NCBI GenBank assembly: GCA_035288405.1
Contig: DATEAK010000226.1
Location: 1-8,891 of the forward strand
Length of the DNA stretch: 8,891 bases
DNA from: JACPSX01 sp035288405 [NCBI: bacterium]
GTDB taxonomy: Bacteria > JACPSX01
Reading direction: 5' to 3'
Part shown: positions 1 to 6,395 of the stretch, piece by piece
How the letters are laid out: each line of letters starts with the position of its first letter
Position numbering within the stretch: position 1 is the first letter of the stretch
Program-made: the position numbers and the translations under genes
Notes under the pieces: model-generated
What the model was told of the DNA's origin: nothing
What the model saw: the letters and a program-made list of their open reading frames with translations, nothing else
Database searches by the model: none

Positions 1-180
1 AAAGATACGAGCAAGAGGCCCCTGGACCGGCAGGTAGAGGTTGCCGCCATCTCCCAGCCCTCGCTGGCAACAAATTTCATCATCTACACACCTGAAGAAT
101 TCAGAAAGCAACAGGAGAACGGGAACTTCTTTGTCGTGGAAGAGATCCTGAAGCGGGGCGAAGTCCTCTATGAGAGATAG
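1..180 (+). CDS. Minimal nucleotidyltransferase (MNT, MntA-like), C-terminal end only
   Basis: Frame 1 is open from the first base to the TAG at 178-180 and encodes the last 59 residues of a protein whose start lies outside the window. The visible part has the usual tail of Pol-beta-fold minimal nucleotidyltransferases: a strand with AAISQPS, the sequence IIYTPEEFRKQ, then FFVVEEILKRGEVLYER at the C-terminus. The catalytic GSxxxG...DxD motif would lie upstream and cannot be checked. Its last 11 bases overlap the start of the HEPN gene, the classic arrangement of an MNT-HEPN pair, which implies translational coupling. In characterised pairs the MNT protein modifies or neutralises the HEPN partner with nucleotides. 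Whether that holds here is inference. The family call is fairly secure from the tail and the neighbour, but catalytic competence is unknown. Confidence 0.8.
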   Translation, partial: KDTSKRPLDRQVEVAAISQPSLATNFIIYTPEEFRKQQENGNFFVVEEILKRGEVLYER

Positions 181-562
181 CACTCGCTGGATGAAGCTGG
201 CGAAGGAAGATCAAAAAATGGCGAAGCTCGCCTACGACGCCAGACTTTACAATCAGGTATGTTTTCACTGCCAACAGGGAGCGGAAAAGTGCTTGAAAGC
301 CTTCCTCCTTGAAAAGGACGGAAAGTATCCCAAGACCCACTCCCTTGCCGAACTCCTCAGCCTGGCAAGTCTCCGTAACGAAAGCCTTTTTGGTTTGAAG
401 GATGACTGTTTCTACCTCGACCAATTCTATGTGCCCACGCGGTATCCCGATGCACCTCTGGGTAGCCTGCCGGAGGGAGAACCCAAACGAAAAGACGCTC
501 AAAGGGCGATGGAAATCCTGATGGACCTCCTGAGAAGGATCACAAAAGAACTTTCGGATTAG
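170..562 (+). CDS. HEPN-domain protein, partner of the MNT protein
   Basis: A 130-residue protein of the small stand-alone HEPN family, at its usual length. Recognisable points are the N-terminal helix WMKLAKEDQKMA, the helix FHCQQGAEKCLKAFL (32-46), KTHSL (55-59), and YVPTRYPD (87-94), a hallmark of the MNT-associated HEPN group. The fold should be an all-alpha helical bundle that dimerises and binds the MNT protein; no signal peptide or membrane segment is seen. Many toxic HEPN RNases carry an R-x4-6-H motif. None is present: the histidines are H33 and H57, and the nearest upstream arginine to H33 is R25, seven residues between. This protein is therefore more likely a binding or regulatory subunit than an RNase. 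It starts with ATG inside the MNT gene, and a Clp1-like kinase gene starts 6 bp after its stop, so all three are probably co-transcribed. Confidence 0.88.
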   Translation: MRDSTRWMKLAKEDQKMAKLAYDARLYNQVCFHCQQGAEKCLKAFLLEKDGKYPKTHSLAELLSLASLRNESLFGLKDDCFYLDQFYVPTRYPDAPLGSLPEGEPKRKDAQRAMEILMDLLRRITKELSD

Positions 563-568
563 AGAAGC

Positions 569-1450
569 ATGGATGTTCCCGATTCCTGGCAGGAACTTTC
601 AGACGCATTAGCCCGCCATCCGGGAGTGGTCCTCTTTCTCGGTGAGCCGGATGCCGGCAAGAGCACCTGCGCTCTTTATCTCGTCGAAGAACTCAGGAGC
701 CGCGGGCTTTCCGTTGCTCTTGTCGATGGAGACATTGGACAGGCTCACCTGGGGCCACCCGCCACACAAGGGTTTGCGCTAGCCACCTCGCAAGGCCTTC
801 AACTTCAGAACCTCTACTTTGTTGGGGCCATCACCCCCGCAGGGTTTCTCATGCAGGTCGCCGGTGGGCTAAAGAAGCTCGCCGACCACGCTCGGGCGCG
901 GAAGGTTCAGGTGATTTTGGTAAACACTACGGGGTTTGTCAGCGGCTCTACAGCGACGGCCCTCAAGCTCCACAAAGTAGAACTCCTCTCTCCTCGCCAC
1001 ATCGTAGCGATCGAGCGCGGAGACGAACTTGGCGGAATCCTCAGGGGCCTCTCCTCTTCACCAGAATTGAGCCTCCACCGCCTGGCCGCCTCCCGCCACG
1101 CGCTCTTGCGGTCCCCCGAGCAGAGACAATCGTATCGCCGCCGGCGCTATCGAGACTACTTCGCCGACTCCGGACGTCTTGAGGTCCCCCTGCAAGGCTG
1201 CATCCGGATGGAATATGCTGGCAGAGCCCCGCTACTCGCCAGAAACCCGCAGGCTTTGCTCGACCTCATGGTGGGACTCAACGATTCCGAGGACTTCGCC
1301 CTCGGCGTAGGGATCATCCGGGATCTGACGGAAGACTCCACAATCCTGTCCGTAGAAACTCCGCTGCGCGATTTATCGGCCGTCACTTGCTGCCGCATCG
1401 GTGCAGTCGCCATCGGCCCGAATTGGGAGGATCACCCGCTGGTTTCTTAG
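569..1450 (+). CDS. Clp1-like polynucleotide 5'-hydroxyl kinase (Clp1/GlmU-type P-loop protein)
   Basis: A 293-residue P-loop protein resembling the kinase core of the Clp1/Nol9/Grc3 family, enzymes that phosphorylate 5'-OH ends of RNA or DNA with ATP or GTP. Visible motifs are Walker A GEPDAGKST (25-33); DGDIGQ followed by PP (53-64), the family's metal/phosphate signature; VNTTGFVSG (118-126), matching the Walker-B-like 'NT.G...G' segment; KLHKVELLSP (133-142); and an arginine-rich stretch RQSYRRRRYRDYF (186-198), where the family has its lid and 5'-end contacts. About 95 residues follow as a small C-terminal domain. It lacks the N-terminal domain of eukaryotic Clp1 and is shorter than the archaeal kinase. 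The protein looks soluble and cytoplasmic. It lies 6 bp after the HEPN gene, so translation is probably coupled. RNA or DNA preference cannot be read from sequence; an RNA-repair or processing role is inference from the family. The family call is firm; the substrate is not. Confidence 0.85.
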   Translation: MDVPDSWQELSDALARHPGVVLFLGEPDAGKSTCALYLVEELRSRGLSVALVDGDIGQAHLGPPATQGFALATSQGLQLQNLYFVGAITPAGFLMQVAGGLKKLADHARARKVQVILVNTTGFVSGSTATALKLHKVELLSPRHIVAIERGDELGGILRGLSSSPELSLHRLAASRHALLRSPEQRQSYRRRRYRDYFADSGRLEVPLQGCIRMEYAGRAPLLARNPQALLDLMVGLNDSEDFALGVGIIRDLTEDSTILSVETPLRDLSAVTCCRIGAVAIGPNWEDHPLVS

Positions 1451-1453
1451 GTA

Positions 1454-1468
1454 TGGTAAAATTTGACA
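1454..1468 (+). promoter_or_regulatory. Promoter-like sequence ahead of the macro-domain gene
   Basis: The gap after the Clp1-like gene contains TGGTAAAAT (1454-1462), an extended -10 element (TGn plus TAAAAT, 5 of 6 matches to TATAAT), with only a poor -35 upstream. Directly behind it is a perfect TTGACA (1463-1468), but its matching -10 about 17-19 bp on (around GAATAT, 1487-1492) is weak. If the extended -10 is used, the transcript would begin near 1469 and leave a leader of about 36 nt carrying the ribosome binding site. This is a by-eye match only; the macro gene could equally be read from the upstream operon. Confidence 0.35.
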
Positions 1469-1492
1469 ATTACACGAATCAGCCAGGAATAT

Positions 1493-1498
1493 GGGGGA
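1493..1498 (+). promoter_or_regulatory. Ribosome binding site deciding the macro-domain start
   Basis: GGGGGA lies 6 nt before the ATG at 1505. The longer in-frame alternative, a TTG at 1463, has no such sequence in front, and the 14 residues it would add do not belong to the macro fold. The ATG at 1505 is therefore taken as the start. Confidence 0.65.
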
Positions 1499-1504
1499 AA
1501 AGCA

Positions 1505-2059
1505 ATGGAAATCGTGGTTCAAAAGGGGAGCATCCTCGAAGTCCAATCCGACGGAATCGTCAATGCCGCCAACAGCCAGGGCGTCATGGGGGGCGGCGTG
1601 GCCGGCGTGATCCGGCGGGCGGCCGGCAAGGAAGTCGAAGAAGAGGCCGTTGCCCAAGCGCCCATTCCCGTGGGTTCCGCCGTCCTGACGGGGGCTGGCA
1701 GGACCCAATTTCGAGGGATTATCCACGCACCGACGATGCCCTTGCCGGCCCAGCGCATTCCTGCGGAAAATGTCTATAAGGCGACCGGGGCAGCCTTGCA
1801 GCTAGCCGAGGAAAAAGCGTTTCATAGTGTGGCCCTGCCGGGAATGGGAACGGGAGTCGGGGGAGTCGCTCACCAGGAAGCGGCCCGGCAGATGATGAAA
1901 GCCATTGGGGAGTTCAGCGGAAAAAACGTCCAAAAAGTGATCTTGGTGGACGTGGATCCATCCATGGTTGCTGCCTGGAAGGAAGCTCTCGAAGAATCGG
2001 ATTCGACCACGGACCCCAGAGTACACAGGAAATATAGGGGCGAAGGAGAAACGAAATAA
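1505..2059 (+). CDS. Macro-domain (ADP-ribose-binding) protein
   Basis: A single-domain macro protein of 184 residues, the normal length for the stand-alone family. Macro domains bind ADP-ribose or related nucleotides, and some remove ADP-ribose from proteins or nucleic acids or the phosphate from ADP-ribose-1''-phosphate. Visible motifs are IVNAAN (18-23), the glycine-rich loop GVMGGGV (26-32), and the phosphate-loop segment LPGMGTGVGG near residues 115-124. The fold is clear. Two positions differ from the commonest pattern. The 'GDI' aspartate that usually contacts adenine is serine in KGSIL (S9), and the residue after GGGV, an aspartate in MacroD-type hydrolases, is alanine (A33), as I recall it also being in archaeal Af1521. 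Ligand choice and activity are therefore uncertain. The gene follows the Clp1-like kinase by 54 bp on the same strand, possibly with its own promoter. The last 25 or so residues are polar and probably a flexible tail. Confidence 0.9.
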   Translation: MEIVVQKGSILEVQSDGIVNAANSQGVMGGGVAGVIRRAAGKEVEEEAVAQAPIPVGSAVLTGAGRTQFRGIIHAPTMPLPAQRIPAENVYKATGAALQLAEEKAFHSVALPGMGTGVGGVAHQEAARQMMKAIGEFSGKNVQKVILVDVDPSMVAAWKEALEESDSTTDPRVHRKYRGEGETK

Positions 2060-2092
2060 ACCGCAGTCGAAGTTTCAGTTCAGACCTCTTCA

Positions 2093-2098
2093 AGAAGG
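2093..2098 (+). promoter_or_regulatory. Ribosome binding site of nrdJ
   Basis: AGAAGG is 9 nt before the ATG at 2108, supporting that start. The 48-bp gap behind the macro gene is too short for a cobalamin riboswitch, and I see no strong hairpin or promoter in it, so nrdJ may be read from upstream. Confidence 0.5.
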
Positions 2099-2107
2099 TG
2101 TTGCGCT

Positions 2108-3850
2108 ATGGAGTCTAGAACTCATCCGCCGTTTTCAGCCAACGCCCTCACCGTCCTCGAGAAACGATACCTGAAAAAGGACAAAGAGGGAAAAGTCGTC
2201 GAGACACCGGAGGAGATGCTCCGGCGGGTGGCTGAAAACATCGCCTCGGCGGAGCGACTTCACAATCCGCAAGCAGATACGGGAGAAATGGCCCGAAAAT
2301 TTTACCGGCTCATGTCCTCTCTTACATTTCTCCCGAATTCCCCCACTTTGATGAATGCGGGGCGCAGCCTCCAGCAGCTCGCCGCCTGTTTCGTGCTCCC
2401 CATCGAAGACTCTCTGGAGTCCATCTTTAGTGCGGTGAAACAGAGCGCCCTGATCCATCAGAGCGGAGGAGGTACCGGCTTTTCCTTTAGTCGGGTAAGG
2501 CCGCGCCAGGACATCGTGGGCACCACGGGCGGGATCGCCAGCGGCCCGGTATCTTTCATCCGCGTCTTCAACATGACGACAGAGGTCATCAAACAAGGCG
2601 GAACCCGGCGCGGTGCGAACATGGGGATTCTGCGGGTCGATCATCCGGACATCCTGGAGTTCATCTCGGTCAAGGAAGATCCCAAGGAACTGACCAACTT
2701 CAACCTTTCCGTAGGCGTCACGGATGCTTTCATGGAAGCTGTGGAGAAAGGAGAGACTTACCCCCTGCTAAACCCCCACAGGAAAGCCATCGTGGCCCAG
2801 CTTCCCGCCCGGGACGTCTTTACCCGGATGGCAGAGGCCGCGTGGCGCAGCGGGGAGCCCGGCGTCATCTTTCTGGACCACGTGAACGCACACAACCCGA
2901 CCCCGGTCCTGGGAACCATTGAAGCCACCAACCCGTGTGGAGAACAACCTCTCCTCCCTTACGAAGCCTGCAATTTGGGTTCCATCAATTTGGCCGCGAT
3001 GATTACCGAAGATGAAGCCTTCCCTGCGATCGACTATCGAGAGCTGGAAGCCGCGGTACGGCTGGCCGTCCGGTTTTTAGACAATGTGATTGATGTGAAC
3101 CGCTATCCCCTTCCGGAGATCGAAGCGATGGCCAAGGGAAACCGGAAGATCGGACTGGGGGTGATGGGGTTCGCGGACCTTCTCCTGCTTTTGGGGATCG
3201 CCTACGACAGCGAGGAGGCATTGCAAGTCGCCGAAGAAATCATGGGTTTCATTCATAAGGCTGCCTGGGAGGAATCGGCGCGCCTGGCCCGGGAGCGCAG
3301 CCCCTTTCCGAACTTCGGGAAAAGTATCTTTAACGAATCAAACCGCGAGCCGGTGCGAAACGCCACGGTGACCACAGTGGCTCCCACGGGGACACTGAGC
3401 ATTCTGGCGAATTGCACGAGCGGCATCGAGCCCCTCTTTGCCTTGAGTTACGAGCGCAACGTCTTGGGGGGAATCCGCCTGCGAGAGATCAACCCGAGCT
3501 TTCTGCATCTCGCCCGGAGCGAAGGATTTTACAGCGAGGCCCTCATCAAAGGCCTTCAGGAAGGGGCGCCCCTTCGTGCTCTGCCACGACTGCCGGGCCG
3601 GATCAGCTCGATTTTGCGTACCGCTTTCGACATCGCCCCGGAGGGACACGTGCGAATGCAAGCCGCCTTCCAGAAACATACGGACAACGCCGTCTCCAAA
3701 ACCATTAATTTCCCCCCTCAGGCCACCGTTGAAGATGTCGCCAGAGTCTTCCGCCTGGCCTACACGCTGGGCTGCAAGGGAATCACCGTCTACCGCAGCG
3801 GCAGCCGGGAGCACCAAGTCCTGGCCTGCGGCAGCGTCCACGTATGCTGA
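2108..3850 (+). CDS. nrdJ: Adenosylcobalamin-dependent (class II) ribonucleotide reductase
   Basis: Reduces ribonucleotides to deoxyribonucleotides using a cysteinyl radical generated from adenosylcobalamin, so it works with or without oxygen and needs no separate radical subunit. The 580-residue protein shows the class II catalytic core: LPNSPTLMNAG (75-85); a redox cysteine C94 in AACFVLP; SGGGTGFSFSR; NPCGE with N275, radical cysteine C277 and E279; the partner cysteine C288 in ACNLGSINL; VAPTGTLSILANCTSGIEP; and GCKGITVYR near the C-terminus. There is no N-terminal ATP-cone. Many NrdJ proteins of this type run beyond 700 residues and end in a cysteine-rich zinc-finger-like tail. Here the protein stops a few residues after the GCKGITVYR segment, at HQVLACGSVHVC, leaving only C574 and C580 as a likely thioredoxin-reducible pair. 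No frameshift explains this. The family call is very secure. Confidence 0.97.
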   Translation: MESRTHPPFSANALTVLEKRYLKKDKEGKVVETPEEMLRRVAENIASAERLHNPQADTGEMARKFYRLMSSLTFLPNSPTLMNAGRSLQQLAACFVLPIEDSLESIFSAVKQSALIHQSGGGTGFSFSRVRPRQDIVGTTGGIASGPVSFIRVFNMTTEVIKQGGTRRGANMGILRVDHPDILEFISVKEDPKELTNFNLSVGVTDAFMEAVEKGETYPLLNPHRKAIVAQLPARDVFTRMAEAAWRSGEPGVIFLDHVNAHNPTPVLGTIEATNPCGEQPLLPYEACNLGSINLAAMITEDEAFPAIDYRELEAAVRLAVRFLDNVIDVNRYPLPEIEAMAKGNRKIGLGVMGFADLLLLLGIAYDSEEALQVAEEIMGFIHKAAWEESARLARERSPFPNFGKSIFNESNREPVRNATVTTVAPTGTLSILANCTSGIEPLFALSYERNVLGGIRLREINPSFLHLARSEGFYSEALIKGLQEGAPLRALPRLPGRISSILRTAFDIAPEGHVRMQAAFQKHTDNAVSKTINFPPQATVEDVARVFRLAYTLGCKGITVYRSGSREHQVLACGSVHVC

Positions 3851-3873
3851 CTCCTGTTGTCGAACCCGCGCGA

Positions 3874-3879
3874 AAGGAG
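3874..3879 (+). promoter_or_regulatory. Ribosome binding site deciding the glutamate dehydrogenase start
   Basis: AAGGAG lies 6 nt before the ATG at 3886, near-ideal spacing. The in-frame ATG at 3844 overlaps the nrdJ stop and would add 14 residues unlike the family N-terminus, so 3886 is preferred. Confidence 0.7.
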
Positions 3880-3885
3880 AAAAGA

Positions 3886-5145
3886 ATGCCTCTGGTCGCC
3901 GAAGAACTCAACTCTTTGAAAATTGCCCAACAGTACTTCGAGAACGCCGCAAACCTCCTTCATCTGGATGAGGGGATGATAGAGTTCCTGCGGCGACCCA
4001 AGCGCCAGCTCATCGTTTCCGTTCCCGTCAAGCTGGATGACGGCAGCTACCGGGTTTTCGAAGGCTACCGGGTTCATCACAACATGGCCCGGGGCCCGGC
4101 CAAAGGAGGAGTTCGCTATCACCCCACCGTCAACCTGGATGAAGTAACAGCTCTGGCGGCCGCCATGACCTGGAAGTGTGCCGTCATCGGTCTTCCCTTT
4201 GGAGGCGGGAAAGGAGGCGTCGCCTGTGATCCCACCGCTCTGAGCTTGAGGGAACTCGAGGGTCTTACCCGACGCTTCACGACCGAGATTTCCATACTGC
4301 TGGGTCCGGACAGCGACATTCCGGCTCCCGATCTTTATACGAATCCGCAGATCATGTCCTGGATGATGGACACGTATTCCATGCATCGCGGCTATACAGT
4401 CAATGGAGTCGTGACAGGAAAACCGCTGGCCATCGGGGGCTCCGAGGGACGATTGGAAGCCACGGGAAGAGGTCTCCTCTACATTATCCGTGAGGCCGTC
4501 AAACACCTGGGCCTATCCATGGAGGGGCTCAAAGTCGCCGTTCAGGGATTTGGCAATGTGGGTGCCGTCACCGCACGCCTCCTATGGGAAGAAGGGTGCC
4601 TCATCATCGCAGTGTCGGACGTCAAAGGCGGGATTACCAATGCCAAGGGGCTCGACCTCAAGGCAGTTCTGGCCCACAGCAGCGCCACCGGCAGTGTGGT
4701 CGGTTTCCCGGGAGCCGAATCCATCAGCAACCAGGAACTCCTGGAACTTCCCTGCGACCTTCTGGTTCCCGCCGCCCTGGGAAATCAGATCCGGATGGAC
4801 AATGCGGACCGCATCGGGGCTCAGATCATTGTAGAGGCCGCCAACGGGCCAACGACCAACGGCGCCGATGAAATACTAAACGACCGCGGGATTTTTCTCG
4901 TCCCCGATATTCTCGCCAATGCCGGAGGTGTCACAGTCTCCTACTTCGAGTGGGTCCAGGACCGAGATGCATTTTTCTGGTCGGAATCCGAAGTGAACAG
5001 CCGTTTGGAGCGCATCATGCTCCGGGCCTATAAAGAAGTGGAAAGCACTTCTCAAAAATACGGGGTACCTCTGCGAACCGCCGCCTACATCGCAGGCGTC
5101 TCACGGGTCGCGGAGGCCACCCGTTTGCGCGGGATCTACCCGTGA
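3886..5145 (+). CDS. gdhA: Glutamate dehydrogenase (Glu/Leu/Phe/Val dehydrogenase family)
   Basis: Interconverts glutamate with 2-oxoglutarate plus ammonia using NAD(P), linking nitrogen assimilation or breakdown to central carbon metabolism. From ATG 3886 it is 419 residues, the standard length of bacterial and archaeal hexameric enzymes. The N-terminal substrate domain has GPAKGGVRYHP (K73), TWKCAVIGLPFGGGKGG (K97 and catalytic K109), and DIPAPD with catalytic D149. The Rossmann domain has GFGNVG (221-226) and ends with EAANGPTT, DILANAGGV and SYFEWVQ. The segment VTGKPLAIGGSEGR fits glutamate rather than leucine or phenylalanine dehydrogenase. Coenzyme choice (NAD or NADP) cannot be decided by eye. 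The gene lies 35 bp after nrdJ with no terminator between, so they are probably co-transcribed, though no functional link is obvious. Its 3' end converges on the pyruvate dehydrogenase operon. Confidence 0.96.
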   Translation: MPLVAEELNSLKIAQQYFENAANLLHLDEGMIEFLRRPKRQLIVSVPVKLDDGSYRVFEGYRVHHNMARGPAKGGVRYHPTVNLDEVTALAAAMTWKCAVIGLPFGGGKGGVACDPTALSLRELEGLTRRFTTEISILLGPDSDIPAPDLYTNPQIMSWMMDTYSMHRGYTVNGVVTGKPLAIGGSEGRLEATGRGLLYIIREAVKHLGLSMEGLKVAVQGFGNVGAVTARLLWEEGCLIIAVSDVKGGITNAKGLDLKAVLAHSSATGSVVGFPGAESISNQELLELPCDLLVPAALGNQIRMDNADRIGAQIIVEAANGPTTNGADEILNDRGIFLVPDILANAGGVTVSYFEWVQDRDAFFWSESEVNSRLERIMLRAYKEVESTSQKYGVPLRTAAYIAGVSRVAEATRLRGIYP

Positions 5146-5160
5146 TCAACACAAGATCAC
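5142..5160. repeat. Inverted repeat (hairpin) between convergent genes
   Basis: GTGATC (5142-5147) and GATCAC (5155-5160) form a perfect 6-bp stem with a 7-nt loop, AACACAA. It overlaps the stop of the glutamate dehydrogenase gene and lies in the 32-bp gap before the E2 gene's stop on the other strand. It could slow or end transcription from both sides, but there is no T-run on either side, so it is not a canonical intrinsic terminator. A 6-bp stem can also arise by chance. Confidence 0.3.
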
Positions 5161-5177
5161 CCTCATGACGGCGGGAA

Positions 5178-6374
5178 CTATTTCCCTTCGATGAGCATGA
5201 GATCCGGGTCCTCCAAATGCTGGATGACCACGCTCAAAAACTTTCCGGCCTCGCCCCCATCGATGACCCGGTGATCAAACACAAGGGAGAGGGGCATGAT
5301 TTTTCTGATGACAACCTGTCCCTCTCGTACGACGGGCCTGTCCTCGATTTTTCCCACCCCCAGAATGGCCACTTCAGGATAATTGATAATCGGAGTCCCG
5401 TAGGACGCCCCGAATACACCATAGTTGGTAATCGTAAACGTGCTCCCCTTGAGCTCTGAAATGTCGAGCTTTCTAAGCCTGGCCTTTTCCGCCAGCACTT
5501 CCATCTCTTTGGCCAGATCCAAAATGGTTTTCTGATCGGATTCTTTGACCACGAAGACCATCAGGCCATCGGGTGTATCCACGGCAATCCCGATGTTGTA
5601 GTATTTCTTAAGGATGGTCTGCCCGAGTTCGTCATCCAGAGTGGCATTGAGCCTGGGGTGGGCCTTCAAAGCCGGAATGACCGCCTTGATGACGAAGGGA
5701 AGGTAGGTGAGACGAATCCCCCTTTGCTCGGCGATCTTCTTTTCTTTGGCCCTGACCTTTTGCAGGTCGGTGATATCCGCATCCTCCCAGAGGGTCACAT
5801 CGGCCACTCGCTTGGAAGCCTCCGCCATGTGCTTGGCAATCGTACGGCGGATCCCTCGCAGCGGGATCTTTTCCACAGGCCCATAAGAGTCGGTCTCTTG
5901 CCCGGCTCTGGACAGCGCCTTGCCGGCAGCCTGCTCCACATCTTCGCGCGTAATTCGCCCCCCCGGACCGGTCCCTTTCACTTGCTCTAAATCGACCTTT
6001 AACTCTTTGGCCAAGGCCCGGACAGAGGGAATGGCTCGAACAACTGCTGACACTTCACTCTCTTCCGCTTCCTCCAATATTCCCACGACTGAGCTGGCAG
6101 TTTTCTTTTCGAGCGGCTCAGTGGCAGGGAGCTCCGCTCCTTCTTCAACGGTCACCAGCACCTGCCCCACCTTTATGAGATCTCTCTCCTCTCCATGGAG
6201 CCTCAAAACCTTTCCTGAATAGGGCGAGGGAAGGGTCACGATGGCCTTATCCGTCTCCACATCAACGAGGTCCTGGTCCTCTTTAACCAGGTCTCCCTCT
6301 TTGACCAGCCAACGGACAATTTCTCCCTCCGTGATTCCTTCACCGACATCGGGGAACTTAAATTCTCTTGGCAT
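5178..6374 (-). CDS. pdhC: Dihydrolipoamide acyltransferase (E2) of the pyruvate dehydrogenase complex
   Basis: Core enzyme of the 2-oxo-acid dehydrogenase complex. It takes the acyl (probably acetyl) group from E1 on a swinging lipoyl arm and passes it to CoA. Its 398 residues show three parts. One N-terminal lipoyl domain (1-80) carries lipoylated K43 in ETDKA. A peripheral-subunit-binding domain (about 114-147) includes IPSVRALAKE and GTGPGGRITREDV. The catalytic domain runs from PLRGIRRTIAKHM to the end, with active-site FDHRVIDGG (H368 and D372). Acidic, Ala/Glu-rich linkers join the domains, as usual. The single lipoyl domain and 398-residue length fit Gram-positive and thermophile complexes. 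It starts 21 bp after E1 beta in the same operon, with a GGAGG-type site about 10 nt before the ATG. A branched-chain acyltransferase is the main alternative. No E3 gene follows. Confidence 0.95.
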   Translation of the reverse strand: MPREFKFPDVGEGITEGEIVRWLVKEGDLVKEDQDLVDVETDKAIVTLPSPYSGKVLRLHGEERDLIKVGQVLVTVEEGAELPATEPLEKKTASSVVGILEEAEESEVSAVVRAIPSVRALAKELKVDLEQVKGTGPGGRITREDVEQAAGKALSRAGQETDSYGPVEKIPLRGIRRTIAKHMAEASKRVADVTLWEDADITDLQKVRAKEKKIAEQRGIRLTYLPFVIKAVIPALKAHPRLNATLDDELGQTILKKYYNIGIAVDTPDGLMVFVVKESDQKTILDLAKEMEVLAEKARLRKLDISELKGSTFTITNYGVFGASYGTPIINYPEVAILGVGKIEDRPVVREGQVVIRKIMPLSLVFDHRVIDGGEAGKFLSVVIQHLEDPDLMLIEGK

Positions 6375-6395
6375 CTCTGTTGCCCCTCCGTCTGA

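Noticed and set aside
1373-1726. Minus-strand open frame spanning the end of the Clp1-like gene and the start of the macro gene
   Set aside because: It crosses two well-supported plus-strand genes and their spacer and has no recognisable motif.
2060-2107. Cobalamin riboswitch before the B12-dependent reductase
   Set aside because: The gap is only 48 bp, far too short for the aptamer, and shows no B12-box-like sequence.
2135-2644. 169-codon open frame on the minus strand inside nrdJ
   Set aside because: Antisense to the conserved reductase core, no recognisable domain; a shadow.
3844-3885. Longer glutamate dehydrogenase start at ATG 3844 overlapping the nrdJ stop
   Set aside because: The added residues do not match the family, whereas ATG 3886 has AAGGAG at 6 nt and gives the family's standard length.
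3800-3971. Frameshift cutting off a longer nrdJ C-terminus
   Set aside because: The other two frames after the stop give no cysteine-rich zinc-finger sequence, and the next gene's ribosome site begins within 25 bp.
3790-4506. 238-codon open frame on the minus strand opposite nrdJ's end and glutamate dehydrogenase
   Set aside because: It lies wholly over strongly conserved coding sequence on the other strand, shows no family motif and has no convincing ribosome site; a codon-bias shadow.
5658-5990. 110-codon plus-strand open frame within the E2 gene
   Set aside because: Antisense to the E2 catalytic and binding domains, no motif; a shadow.
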